Shown piece after piece: positions 10,407-21,404 of a stretch of DNA of 64,000 bases. The stretch's first letter is position 1. Each line of letters begins with the position of its first letter. Below the pieces are notes generated by a model. The model saw only the letters and a list, made by a program, of their open reading frames with translations, did not search any database and was not told the origin of the DNA. The translations under genes and the position numbers were made by a program. Origin of the DNA: Dendrolimus kikuchii (lineage: Eukaryota > Arthropoda > Insecta > Lepidoptera > Lasiocampidae); contig CM034401.1 in NCBI GenBank assembly GCA_019925095.2, positions 4,557,838-4,621,837 of the forward strand. Direction: 5' to 3'.

Positions 10407-10889
10407 TGTTACGAGTTGCAGGACTCGAATTAAAATGCCGTTGGAATTATTAAAGAGTTTATTAGAACTATACAAACACGTATAACACAGGCACAAATAT
10501 AACCGAACGCAACAAGTCCAAACGTAATGCAGAAGATCGTAATTCAATAACACCCGTAAAGTCCGTCACTAAATAGATTACCGAATGTACACAAGTCTTG
10601 GTTCGCTCGACTGCCTCGTCCCTTAATCGAGGCATTGCTTTATACTGCACAGATGCAATATGTCTGCCCGGTCGCGTGAACCGAATTTCCTAGATTCAGT
10701 TTGTACTTTAAATCCGACACACCTGGCTAATGACTGACATAAAAGATTACAATACACAATGGGCTGTTTTCTAATCACAAATTTTAAACACAAAGTAAAC
10801 AATGAAGTCCAAATGCCGAACGGTAATAAAATGTGTTTCTGCAGGTATGCAGGTGTGAATTTGTCTTTGTCGGCGTCTAGGTCGTAACA
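10407..10889 (-). mobile_element. Solo LTR, 483 bp (Gypsy-like)
   Basis: The segment begins tgttacgag and ends gtcgtaaca, giving TG...CA ends, and is flanked on both sides by ATAT (10403-10406 and 10890-10893). It matches 43149-43668, also flanked by ATAT. On the minus strand a TATA-like tataaag (near 10640) precedes aataaa close to the 3' end, which sets the orientation. ATAT duplications are known for the 17.6/297 group of Gypsy elements. No internal region remains, so this is a recombination remnant. Confidence 0.85.
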
Positions 10890-11039
10890 ATATATTTACA
10901 TTTGCAATCTCGCACTACGTCACACAGCAAGTTATATGTTAAAAGTAGGATATATATTTTGGGGAAAGAAAATTGTATGAAACGTTGTCTCCTTTAAGTA
11001 CCTACTATATTTTATGCTCTTAGTATTTCACGGCAGCGT

Positions 11040-11440
11040 CGCAAGCCTTTGGTGTGGGATGCGACCTGCGTAGACACGTTGGACGCATCCTATTTACCAA
11101 ACACGTCTAGATCAGCCGGCTCAGCGGCGGAAACAGCTGAATCACTCAAGTGGCGCAAATGTGCAACCTTCAGTGAGAGCTATATGTTTGTGCCGTTTGC
11201 TGTCCAGACACTTGGTCCGTGGGATCCTGAGGCCATGAGCCTCTACCAAAATTGATCAAAACGACTCATTGACTCGGTGATCAAAAGGCTGGTGCTTACC
11301 TCGGACAACGGGTCAGTATGGCGATCCAGCGAGGAAACGTAGCCAGCCTTCTGGGTACCTTGCCCATAGAAGACGGTGATCTAGGCTCAGTATTCTACTT
11401 ATAGTCTTGAGGGACTTGGTTAGAATACAATACAAATAAG
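11040..11440 (+). pseudogene. LINE ORF C-terminus, family r copy 2
   Basis: Two frames read the end of a protein I associate with invertebrate LINE polyproteins: VWDATCVDTLDASYLPNTS, then FVPFAVQTLGPWDPEAM, then after a frameshift near 11290 GAYLGQRVSMAIQRGNVAS and a stop at 11402-11404. Related scraps are at 1611-1685 and 21105-21255. No catalytic domain is included and I cannot name the clade. Confidence 0.7.
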
Positions 11441-11498
11441 TTAACAGTAAACAGTATAATATTATATAATATTATAAGTTTTCGCGACTTAGATACAT

Positions 11499-12095
11499 AA
11501 TAAAACTACGTTTTAACGGTTTTAAGCGAGGTAATTTTATTTGATTTTGGTTTTTCCGACGTTTCGGCCACTTTTCAGTGGCCGTGATCACGGAAGACAA
11601 AGATGTCAAGTGTCAACGAGTATTGTTAAAGTTTTATTTAGCCTACCGCCAACTTGTTAATTTTAATTTTGTTTATGGTTATTATTTACTCTATGGTTAT
11701 TATTTACTCTAATCTAATTTATTACCGCTTCGCAACATGTTATGGCTTGAAGAGAAGAAGCGGCGCAAGAAAATCTTCAGCAAACATGCCTAGCTCTAAT
11801 AATTTTATATAATATTAAAAAGGGTAGAAGGAAAAATAAAAGTAATTATCAGTCAAGTTGGTTTGTGTTCCGTTCTACGCAGAAAGAGCTCACAGTGTCT
11901 TGAGGTCTGGCAGCTGGTTTTTGCTGGGTTTGGGTCTTAATAGTTTTGATAATTGGATCCCAAACAGGTGGTACTTGCCAACCATCTTCTCTATTGAAAT
12001 TTGGGTGTTTTTTGATTTCAAAGTGGCCGAAACGTCGGAAAAACCAATATCAAATAAAATTACCGCGCTTAAAACCGATAAAACGTAGTTTTATT
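11499..12095. mobile_element. 597-bp MITE-like element with ~76-bp inverted ends
   Basis: Left end 11499-11575 and right end 12020-12095 are inverted copies sharing aataaaactacgtttta, aattttatttgat and ttttccgacgtttcggccac. The interior has no transposase; it holds a local duplication of tatggttattatttactc near 11676-11711. I could not define a target-site duplication. Confidence 0.8.
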
Positions 12096-12099
12096 AAGT

Positions 12100-12500
12100 A
12101 AACAGTATTTCATTATTTTCTTGTATAAAAAAATTGAATAGAAAAATAAGTCACAATGAAATAAATACAAGCGGTTTTAATATGAGAAAGGCACTATGTT
12201 TGAAACAAAGAGACAAGAGTAAGTATATTCTCTGTTATTGTCGCGCGCAGGGCTTCTGTCGGTGGCACTTCGATTTAGTGCCGGCCCTTGGTTTGATAAA
12301 AGTCCTTTCACCGGTCCCCCCATTATATTTAACTACCTTCCTTTTATTCATTAGGGACAAAATGTTCATAACGTTCAGGGTATGATATTTTTGGCGATTG
12401 CTTGATAAATGTTTTCCAGTGTTGATCTTTTTATATTTTATAGGGTTTTTATCATTCATACTTGTATAATCACGTCTGTTTTTCATGGGCATTGGCAGAT
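12100..12500. other. No supported gene
   Basis: Overlapping open stretches on both strands at 12134-12492 have no domain and no repeat support. Confidence 0.45.
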
Positions 12501-12502
12501 AA

Positions 12503-12700
12503 ATCTATGTTAGCCGCGGTAGGTGGTGACGACCCTCGCATCCCAAATTCAAAGGGCGCGGGTCTGAATCCTGGAAAACATGCACCACTTAGGCAGTGTT
12601 CTGACTAATGTGCATGTTGTTACAATTACCACATACCTTCCAATAAGCTTGGACAAGCGTGGCGGGTATACTGTCTGTTACCATATAAAAGGTTACCAAA
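12503..12700 (+). mobile_element. tRNA-derived SINE, copy 1 (diverged)
   Basis: Shares cgcatcccaaattcaaagg, the B-box region gggtctgaatcctgg, gcaccacttaggcag and gcttggacaagcgtggcggg with the better copies at 41805 and 52893. The A-box region is altered and the middle is shortened. Confidence 0.75.
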
Positions 12701-12771
12701 TAAAAATGTAAGTAATCGTACAATAATTATGTATACCACCGTTGCCAGTCCTAATCAGAATATTCTTGTCA

Positions 12772-12897
12772 CGGGTTGTCTGGAAGAGATCGCTTTTTAG
12801 CGATAAGACCACCCTTTGTACCCAACTAGACTAATACTAGTTCGTAAGTTTTTCTGTAATGGTGTACAATAAAGTGTTATCTATCTATCTATCTAAA
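12772..12897 (+). mobile_element. LINE 3' end with (TATC)n tail, copy 2
   Basis: Same signature as 8505-8632: ggttgtctggaagagatcgc, ctttttagcgataagaccac, and gtgtacaataaagtgttatc followed by four CTAT units. Confidence 0.8.
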
Positions 12898-12899
12898 AG

Positions 12900-13370
12900 G
12901 GAAGCAAGAGCCCAGGCGTGGAACATTTATGTGCGGTTAATATCATTTTTGTTACTAGAGTTTTGTTAACAAGTAGCTCTATTTTTTTCTCATGAAAAAG
13001 ACATACAGCCCCAATTGTGTAATAAAAGAGAGGACATATATCATATTCTTGTAGAAGCACCAAAAATAACAAAGAAAGACAGCGACTAAGGAGAGACTTA
13101 TACTTAGACTCGGACTCTTCTAGTTTTTCATTCCTTTTTAGCCGACCCCTTGTCTGTAGAAGCAAAGTTAGTTTTAGACTTTATTGTTAAAATCATAAAA
13201 TAAGTGATTGTGCATGCTTGAATTTGCAAAATCACTATTATTTTATGAGTATTTATTTATTATTATTACTTTATGTGCATGTAAGGTTTTGTCTTCACGG
13301 ACTCATGGACGTACGTTTGTCCAAAAGTCCTTAAAATAAATTTTTAAAAAAGTAGGTCTATTTTACTTAC
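12900..13370. other. No feature recognised
   Basis: No gene or repeat partner seen. Confidence 0.5.
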
Positions 13371-13525
13371 GTACTTATATATGTATATATACATGTATGT
13401 ATGTATATATATATATATTGTTCGCGACGTTAAGTACACAGCAAAATAACTGAACGAAACGGAACGTGCAGTTTAAAACTCAGTGTTGTACGTAATACAC
13501 GTAATTAACCATTTTCGAGTTTTTC

Positions 13526-13691
<166 letters not shown>

Positions 13692-13699
13692 CAATGAAT

Positions 13700-14345
13700 A
13701 TCTTTTTTCCACTTATAAATGTGTATTACCTGTTGTTTACCTAAGAGGACCACAGATAAACGAAATTTGAATGATTAACGTAGGTTGTACCCAAAATATT
13801 CAACTAAAGAGGAGTTTACGGGTAAGATTTTCGTTAATCAGTTGCTGAGCAATTTCTTTCAATTTAAGAAACGGTTATAATTAAGGGCCCCTCAGGATAA
13901 ATACGAATATAACCGTCCACTGTAAGCAACATGACTCCGCGTTGCCCCTTTAAGTAAAGGTCTACATCTTAACAGAATTGATGCTAAACGTCCCTAAGCT
14001 ATAACAAAAAACGTAAAAATAAAGCGTCTAAGGAAAACTAAATTCAAGAATTTATTGCTAAGACTCCGGTCGTATATTTGTTGCAAATGAAGATGCTACC
14101 GAGGTGACAATTTTTAGATGCCGGTCCGAAACGAGCCCCTCGGGACCCTGGGAGGGGTTCGAGTTATTCACCATGCCTCCCTTCCCGGAATAGTTTGTTC
14201 GTAATTGTATTGCTGTAATTCTTAAGTCGAGCTCGAAGGACGCAATTATCCGAGTCTTTCCTGATTGAGTCTAATTTTTGACTCTTCTTTGAATAGGGAT
14301 GCGGACACATGTTACAATAAATTCTAACATCTTTATATTACATAT
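13700..14345. other. Unassigned, with a GC-richer patch at 14080-14200
   Basis: The patch around gatgccggtccgaaacgagc and gggaccctgggaggggttcg stands out from AT-rich flanks, but I do not recognise it and no long open frame crosses it. Confidence 0.4.
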
Positions 14346-14359
14346 AATATATATATATA

Positions 14360-14575
14360 TATGCTGCCGGTAGACTGAGACGGACACACCATGACAAATC
14401 CCAGAAGTGTTAAAGAGAGGTCAGGGCAAAAGCATTTCAAATAAACGTGCATGTACGAAGAGGTTAATGAAAGTAGATGAAGTGAAAGTTGTTTGTCAGG
14501 ATCGTCACAAGTGGAGATCCATAGTCTCTGCCTACCCCCATGGGAAACAGGCGTGATATTATATATGTATGTATT
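14360..14575 (+). mobile_element. RTE-type LINE 3' end, subfamily b copy 1
   Basis: The frame reads KRLMKVDEVKVVCQDRHKW, then VSAYPHGKQA and stop, ending with an ATGT-rich tail. The layout (basic peptide, AYP..., stop, TATG tail) parallels subfamily a but the sequence differs. A second copy is at 62635-62755. Confidence 0.75.
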
Positions 14576-14689
14576 TTTATATAAAAAAGAATAGTAATGT
14601 GCTATTTGACTCCTTTTACTTAAGCCTAATTATGCCCTAATAAGTATACATACATTGTTTTTCTTAGAAGATACACTATTATGTTTAAA

Positions 14690-15225
14690 CTAGGATATGC
14701 CCATGTCTTCGTCCACGCTTGACTTGAAATCCCGCGGGATTCCTGGGACACAAAGTATAAGAGAATGTAAGCTATCCTTTTAGTGAAAACTGTGTCGGAA
14801 TAAACTAATTTTGATGCACCTGAACAACTTCAAACCGCTCCCGGAAAAATTCCGGCGGGATAAAAAATATCACATTTTATTACATAATATTTTCTATCGA
14901 TCGGTGAAAAAATCACATTGGAATTCGATTTTTTACTTTGGGCATTTTAAATCATTCCCAGAAAAATTCCCGCGGGATTCCCAGGATAACAAGTAGCGCA
15001 GATTTTAAGGCTAAGAATCTGATGTCGACCAGCAAAAAGCGCATCGAAATCGGCCCACTAGTCTATACTTGAATCCCGAACGAACAGACAAACCGACCAA
15101 CAGGCAAGACATCTATAAAAATGCATCATGTTCTCCATCGTTTATGTAGTATATTTCAGTTGATTTTTTTTTAATAATTTCAATATACAGACACGGCATG
15201 TTTAGAATTTTCATAATATTATAGA
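14690..15225 (+). repeat. Interspersed repeat family v, copy 2
   Basis: Starts ctaggatatgcccatgtctt, contains three cgcgggat blocks and cgcatcgaaatcggcccact, and ends cagacacggcatgtttagaa. Related to 4550-4945 (reverse) and 54790-55135. Confidence 0.75.
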
Positions 15226-15439
15226 TATCTTGGACAACTTAAGCCACATTTAAAGTTAGATTATTATTATTTATTACAGTACAAAATGTTTCACATTAAT
15301 CATCTAAAGACACAATTTTAGTAAAATGTTAACCAAAAAATTAAAACTTAAAGAAGTCTATAAAGAATTTTAGTTCTTGATTATTTTGGTATAAAACATA
15401 TTTTAAATAATACTTCAATCAAAAACAGAAAAAAGAATC

Positions 15440-15790
15440 AGAAGACTGACCAGAGTGGCCACCTATAATAGTCACCCATGTAGGGAGTGGCGACTCACCG
15501 TCTGCCCATAGTCCCCATATTCTCAGACCCCTAGTACCACTAACAGTTCATCTCAACACGTACTTTTTGTTCTCATTTCCCACAACAGTCTTATACTGGC
15601 CGGGGCTTGTCCTTGGGTACATTACTATATGGTGTAGACAGGGATAGTCGCCGGTCAGTTTCACGCCACATTCATATTAAAAATGTCAAGACGCCTCTAC
15701 GTGTTAGCCTTCCCATAGCCCCACGCAAGCCCTCCAAAAGTCTGGGCCATATTCATAGCCCGTGGTCTTCAATGGTTATGTAAGATTTAT
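15440..15790. other. GC-richer block of unknown origin
   Basis: From gaccagagtggccacctata to gtggtcttcaatggttatg the base composition is clearly richer in G+C than the flanks. Blocks such as ctggccggggcttgtccttg look like a transposon remnant. No domain or frame could be read. Confidence 0.4.
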
Positions 15791-15799
15791 GAGTATATA

Positions 15800-16170
15800 G
15801 AGTTAGGTTTTTTTTTACTACTTTCCAAGGTACAGTATATGTTTTTAACGATATTATTACATGGTTAGGTGGGTGGTTTAGGCAGTTAAGAGGGTTGAAT
15901 TCATATCAAGTGGACTGTGATAAACCTAGTAAAGGTATTGAAGCTTATACGCTTGGATTTATTTGCCTATTTGAGCTCGGTACGTTCTCGACCGCGTCAA
16001 GAGCTACGAGGTCCATATAAATTGAAAATCAATTTACTACGCGATCCATTTTTATATAAAAAGCTAGTCATATTTTATTCAACGCTTGCTTGAGCGCATA
16101 CTCACTTTTATGTTCTTTTTCTTTTTAAGTATTATGTTAAATATACTAGTGCTATTAATACGCGTATTCG
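15800..16170. other. No feature recognised
   Basis: AT-rich; ends with the 12-bp palindrome aatacgcgtatt at 16157-16168 just outside the satellite element. Confidence 0.5.
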
Positions 16171-16173
16171 TTT

Positions 16174-17327
16174 TGCTGCGGCCGCACCTGCGATGATGTT
16201 AATGATATAGGCCGTTTCACGCAGACGTGGCATTGGGTGTAATGCATTATTTGTGATGTGATATTCTTTTTAATTATTAATTATGTCACATATTGACATA
16301 TAACGTGTGCGACTATTCATTAATAGCGTTATTTTTATCTCAATAAGTAAGACGCATTTGGCCACAGTCAATATTTTAGACACTACCAGGTGCGGCCACA
16401 GCATTTGTGATGCGGTATTCTTTTTAATTATTAATTATGTCACATATTGACATATAACGTATGTGGCTATTCATTAACAGCGTTATTTTTATTTCAATAA
16501 GTAAGACGCATTTGACCACAGGCATTATTTTTGACACTACCAGGTGCGGCCGCAGCATTTGTGTTGCGATATTCTTTTTAATTATTAATTATGTCACATA
16601 TTGACATATAACGTATGTGGCTATTCATTAACAGCGTTATTTTTATTTCAATAAGTAAGACGCATTTGACCACAGGCATTATTTTTGACACTACCAGGTG
16701 CGGCCGCAGCATTTGTGTTGCGATATTCTTTTTAATTATTAATTATGTCACATATTGACATATAACGTATGTGGCTATTCATTAACAGCGTTATTTTTAT
16801 TTCAATAAGTAAGACGCATTTGACCACAGGCATTATTTTTGACACTACCAGGTGCGGCCGCAGCATTTGTGTTGCGATATTCTTTTTAATTATTAATTAT
16901 GTCACATATTGACATATAACGTATGTGGCTATTCATTAACAGCGTTATTTTTATTTCAATAAGTAAGACGCATTTGACCACAGGCATTATTTTTGACACT
17001 ACCAGGTGCGGCCGCAGCATTTGTGTTGCGATATTCTTTTTAATTATTAATTATGTCACATATTGACATATAACGTATGTGGCTATTCATTAACAGCGTT
17101 ATTTTTATTTCAATAAGTAAGACGCATTTGACCACAGGCATTATTTTTGACACTACCAGGTGCGGCCGCAGCATTTGTGTCGCGATATTCTTTTTAATTA
17201 TTAATTATGTCACATATTGACATATAACGTATGTGGCTATTCATTAACAGCGTTATTTTTATTTCAATAAGTAAGACGCATTTGACCACAGGCATTATTT
17301 TTGACACTACCAGGTGCGGCCGCAGCA
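16174..17327. repeat. 154-bp satellite array (~7 units) with inverted bounding repeats
   Basis: Seven consecutive occurrences of gtgcggcc at 16390, 16544, 16698, 16852, 17006, 17160 and 17314 are exactly 154 bp apart, and a diverged first unit starts near 16236. Most units carry a NotI site (gcggccgc) and the block ttaattattaattatgtcac. The first unit is the most diverged and the middle units are nearly identical. The left edge tgctgcggccgcacctg (16174-16190) is a perfect inverted copy of caggtgcggccgcagca (17311-17327), so the array may be the interior of a nonautonomous element. No coding potential. Confidence 0.93.
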
Positions 17328-17334
17328 TTAGTGA

Positions 17335-17790
17335 TAATATTTTATCCACATCTACAGAGACTTCATGTCAAAAAGAAACGTCAAGAGCTATATTTACGCT
17401 ACAAAAAAATGTACTGGCTTTTCGGCAAATATTCTGCTCTGTCAGTACCTAATAAGATACTCCTGTATAAACAGATTCTAATGCCAGTATGGACCTATGG
17501 TATACAACTATGGGGCTGCACCAAGCCAACCAATTTAAACATGATACAAAGGTTCCAAAATAAAGTACTCCTTGGTACATAAGATCAGACTATCTCCATC
17601 AAGACTTAAAAGTGAACCTCGTCATTAACGTAATAAAAAAATACGCTGAAGCCCAACAGAAACGGCTTCATCACCATGTGAATGTCGAGGCCATCCAGCT
17701 CCTTGATAATACAGATTTATTAAGAAGACTCAAAAGGACAAAACCATTTGAGTTAGTGTTATAATACTCTCATAACAATAAAGTGTAGTG
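17335..17790 (+). pseudogene. Jockey-clade LINE reverse transcriptase, C-terminal fragment
   Basis: The frame reads LYLRYKKMYWLFGKYSALS, then NKILLYKQILMPVWTYGIQ, then LWGCTKPTNLNMIQRFQNK, the well-known end region of jockey-type reverse transcriptases. A TAA at 17580-17582 interrupts it; from 17582 a shifted frame continues RSDYLHQDLKVNLVINVI, VNVEAIQLLDNTDLLRRLK and ends with a stop at 17762-17764. An aataaag follows near 17779. The catalytic YADD region is missing. The 5' edge abuts the 154-bp satellite array, so the LINE was truncated there or the array grew at its border. Confidence 0.88.
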
Positions 17791-17799
17791 CTATGTGCT

Positions 17800-18540
17800 A
17801 AACATTAACAAAGAACACATGAACAAAGTGTCTTCTCCTTAATAAAGACAATGGGAAACGTGTTATTGAACACAATCTTAGTTAAAGTCATATCTAGTTA
17901 TTTTAGGTCAGATTTAAATTACTCATTAATCATGTAATTTTAATGTTGTATCACTAAGATACATCATTTATGGGGAAAAAAATATCTATAGAGACGATTC
18001 CAATTCCGGTTTAAAAATATTCCATTGTCATCCTTTATATGGAATCTTCACGTATACCAAATCCCATAAAAGTTAGTTAATATTGAGAGAAGTTTCAATC
18101 ATTTTTCTGTGATAATTATATCGTTTACTACGATTAAAAGAATCGCTCCCGCAAATACTAAGCGAATCGGGAAATGCTTATATAAATATAGGTGTCGCGT
18201 ATACCGAGCATACCGATTCTGCACCGCTGCTGCAACAACAAATCAAAAAGCGGCCTTAAAGTAATTGCGATTTTCATTTCCATTATTTATCTTTCATGTC
18301 TCAAAAGAAACGTGAAAATAATATCTGATATAGAAAATAATTTACATTTATTTCTCTACTCCATTATGGACTGCTACAAACGGTTTCAGATTTCAGACCC
18401 ATTAAAAAGTTTTCAGCCCTGACCAACTCACACAATAAAGGAAAATAATTCTTCAGAAGTTTATCGCTCGAGAAATATCGAGCGAGTAGAATTTCACAAC
18501 TTCAAACAACACCAGCGGCTGTAGTGGTTCTCGTGGTATA
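17800..18540. other. No feature recognised
   Basis: AT-rich; a 76-codon open stretch at 18192 has no domain. Confidence 0.5.
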
Positions 18541-18550
18541 TTTATAATAC

Positions 18551-18675
18551 AGAGCGGGACATAGACAGAGCTAGTTTATAAATAAATATATATATGTGTG
18601 TGTGCGTGCGTGTTTGGGTGTGTGTGTTTGTGTGTGTGTGTGTGTGTACATAAACTAGCTCTGTCCCACTCTGTC
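18551..18675. repeat. Inverted repeat with a (TG)n loop
   Basis: Arms agagcgggac...agctagttta (18551-18580) and taaactagctctgtcccact (18650 onward) are inverted copies; the loop is a GT-rich microsatellite at about 18595-18647. Looks like a small foldback element whose centre expanded. Confidence 0.7.
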
Positions 18676-18764
18676 TCGAGTGTCATTCATATTCGTTCGG
18701 TGGTTTTCATGTGACACCAAAAATTTAAAAAATAGCGTATTTTTTAAATCTGCCGTTTCGAATT

Positions 18765-18855
18765 AGCTAGCCCCTCTGATTTTTGTCTCATTTTCTAATT
18801 CATTGTATAGACCCTTTACTACAAACAAGTTTATTATATTATATAGATAGATTAC
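18765..18855 (+). repeat. Interspersed repeat family p, 3' fragment
   Basis: Contains gctagcccctctgatttttg and the attgtatagaccctttacta stretch that also end the longer copies at 25591-25875 and 33608-33925. Confidence 0.55.
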
Positions 18856-18859
18856 GAAT

Positions 18860-19185
18860 GAAAACAGTTATGAATGATTATACTTAAATCTCGGAATTTA
18901 ATTGAATGTTGTGTTAGTGTATTTTACTTTAATTCAGTAGTTAGTTACTTGCGAATGACTCCTTATTATCGCTTGGACAAATACCTACTAAATGTACAAC
19001 ATATTACTTAGCTGGATTTTTTATTTAACGACAAATTTATATAATTTAGATGATAAAGACATAGCAAGTTAACTACCTATCTAATGCAAAAGTATATCAG
19101 GCTTTAATGACTATGAAAATGTGAACAATAAGTACCTAATTTAGCTACAGAGCCTAGGTCATCGATGCAGAAATGCCAGCTCGTT
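18860..19185. other. No feature recognised
   Basis: AT-rich, no repeat partner seen. Confidence 0.5.
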
Positions 19186-19189
19186 GATA

Positions 19190-19475
19190 TTTTATACATG
19201 GGATACACTTCGGTGAGTGTGCTGCGAAATTTCACGAATTAATCCCTTCCTCACATTTTTGCCACCGGATAAGCAGATCTACGAGCTCACGCCACCGATA
19301 TATGTTGGATATACATACCAACCAAGCGGACGAAGCTCTTTGCTTACACTTCATAATACCTACCGCTGAAAAGTGGAACTCTCTACCGTCGGCTGTTATT
19401 TCTAAAACATACCTACAATTTAGGTGTTTTCAAGTCTCGCGTGAACGTGCATCTTCTAGGTAAGCGTGCTCAATG
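19190..19475 (+). pseudogene. LINE reverse transcriptase C-terminal remnant
   Basis: A degraded frame ends in YNLGVFKSRVNVHLLGKRA, the typical last helix of CR1/jockey/I-type reverse transcriptases (YN...FK.RVN..L), preceded by a broken WNSLP-like block (ctgaaaagtggaactctcta). Stops occur throughout. Clade uncertain. Confidence 0.65.
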
Positions 19476-19529
19476 TAAAATGTATCAGTATAAGATGGAT
19501 CTTACACTACATTTCCATTACATAGTGTT

Positions 19530-20130
19530 AGAATATCAGCCCAATGTGTCATGCGAGATATGAAAACTACTTCGTTATATTAGAATATCAGCCCAATGTG
19601 TCATGCGAGATATGAAAACTACTTCGTTATATTAGAATATCAGCCCAATGTGTCATGCGAGATATGAAAACTACTTTGTTATATTAGAATATCAGCCCAA
19701 TGTGTCATGCGAGATATGAAAACTACTTTGTTATATTAGAATATCAGCCCAATGTGTCATGCGAGATGTGAAAAGTACTTTGTTATATTAGAATATCAGC
19801 CCAATGTGTTATGCGAGATATGAAAACTACTTTGTTATATTAGAATATTAGCCCAATGTCTTATGCGAGATATAAAAACTACTTTGTTATATTAGAATAT
19901 CAGCCCAATGTGTCATGCGAGATATAAAAACTACTTTGTTATATTAGAATATCAGCCCAATGTGTCATGCGAGATGTGAAAAGTACTTTGTTATATTAGA
20001 ATATCAGCCCAATGTGTCATGCAAGATATGAAAACTACTTTGGTATATTAGAATATCAGCCCAATGTGTCATGCGAGATATAAAAACTACTTTGTTATAT
20101 TAGAATATCAGTCCAATGAGTCTATGTATA
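19530..20130 (+). repeat. 52-bp satellite array (~11.6 units)
   Basis: The start agaatatca recurs at 19530 and then every 52 bp to 20102. The unit runs agaatatcagcccaatgtgt, catgcgagatatgaaaacta, ctttgttatatt. Variants recur with a period of four units: gatgtgaaaag in the units at 19738 and 19946, gatatgaaaac in 19790 and 19998, gatataaaaac in 19842 and 20050, which points to a 208-bp higher-order unit. The first two units share ttcgttatat. Confidence 0.95.
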
Positions 20131-20315
20131 AAGGGCTGTAGTGTTACTCTGTCTTGTCGTTGATATGTGTAATTACTAATGGTATTAATGGGTGAGTCCA
20201 ATTGTAATATTAATATGATTAGTAATAAATAAGTCTCAAATAATATTATGAAGTCATTAATTAATGAAACATGCTTTTACACATAAAAATTCAACAGATA
20301 TCAGATGCATTTTAT

Positions 20316-20550
20316 TTATTTATTTTTATTGCAGAAGTTCAGCAGACAGGCAGACGGCCCACTTGATAGAAAGCGGTTACCATCGCCTATGGACATTTGC
20401 AACACCAAGGTGCTCCAAATGCGCTGCTGCTCTCTTAAGGGAGACTGGAACCTGGTCACTAATGCCGGAACACAACTCAAGGTTGTTATGGCGACATACT
20501 TTAGACCAGGGGTGGTAGCCATCCAGTCGGGAAAATGCCCTACCACCTGG
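20316..20550 (-). repeat. L310 repeat, short form
   Basis: Minus-strand copy ending in an A-rich tail (plus-strand tttatttatttttattgc). Its 5' edge on the minus strand is ccaggtggtagggcattttc, so the first ~85 bp of the long form are absent. Copies at 41393 and 60300 begin at the same place. Confidence 0.82.
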
Positions 20551-20559
20551 CAATGTCGG

Positions 20560-21100
20560 TCAAACGCGAAGCTACGCAATAAAAAAAATATAACTCAAAC
20601 TTTAAACGTCACTCTGTCAAAATCAATAAAACATAGTTTACGTAGTTATTTTAGCATAACTGAGTTCGTTATATCAACACTGTATTAGCCCGAATATTGA
20701 TAACATTTGACAGGCATGAGAGAGGCGTGTCTTAACGTATTGATTCCTCAATATCGAGTTAATTAAATGTCATGTACTGACGCCTGTGCCGCTCCCATCA
20801 CGCTCTTTTGACACCCGAGGCATGAACTGTGAAGCAATTAGACGTCTATAATTACAACGATAATTACAGACAGTACCTCTCGCTCCTAACTTGCCACTCT
20901 GCCCATCACATAATGAATTCAGTAGGCCCTTTCTTGCAATAAATTAACGAGAGCGCCTTAAAGATTAATATTGTATAACTCACTGTCTATTAAACTTATA
21001 TTACTAGCTGTACCTTGAAATTTGTATATGTGCATTCTAGTCTATATAAACTACTCCTTTCAGGTATAGTTTTTTGCAAAAATGTTGAGCTTCCAAGACA
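20560..21100. other. No feature recognised
   Basis: No gene or repeat partner seen. Confidence 0.5.
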
Positions 21101-21104
21101 CTTA

Positions 21105-21255
21105 ATTGACTCATCATGTGATCAGAGGGTTGGATCCTACCTCGGACAACGGATTAGTATGTCGATTCAGCGATGTAACCTTACCTATTGACTTCGATGA
21201 CCTAGGATCAATATTTTACTTACAGTCTTAAGGGATTATCGGTAGAATACATTTT
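21105..21255 (+). mobile_element. LINE C-terminal scrap, family r copy 3
   Basis: Reads SYLGQRISMSIQRC then breaks, with the 3' block ttacagtcttaagggattat that parallels 11395-11425 and 1650-1670. Small deletions remove part of the frame. Confidence 0.65.
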
Positions 21256-21404
21256 ATAATTTATATATATTTTGATGAAGATAAGAAGTATATCAATGTC
21301 ATGCTACTAAAATCTTTATTACCAAAAGCTTAAACATGTAATATTGGTATTCTTAAGTTTGGATTATAAATAAAAAAATATTATTACTTAATAAGCATTC
21401 CACT

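Noticed and set aside
19530..20130. Possible CRISPR-like repeat-spacer pattern at 52-bp period
   Set aside because: All 52 bp are conserved between units, so there are no spacers.
20264..20688. Open frames of 84 and 127 codons
   Set aside because: They lie across an L310 repeat and read equivalent peptides at 6968, 7374, 34703 and in reverse at 41392 and 60298; this is repeat DNA with no domain.
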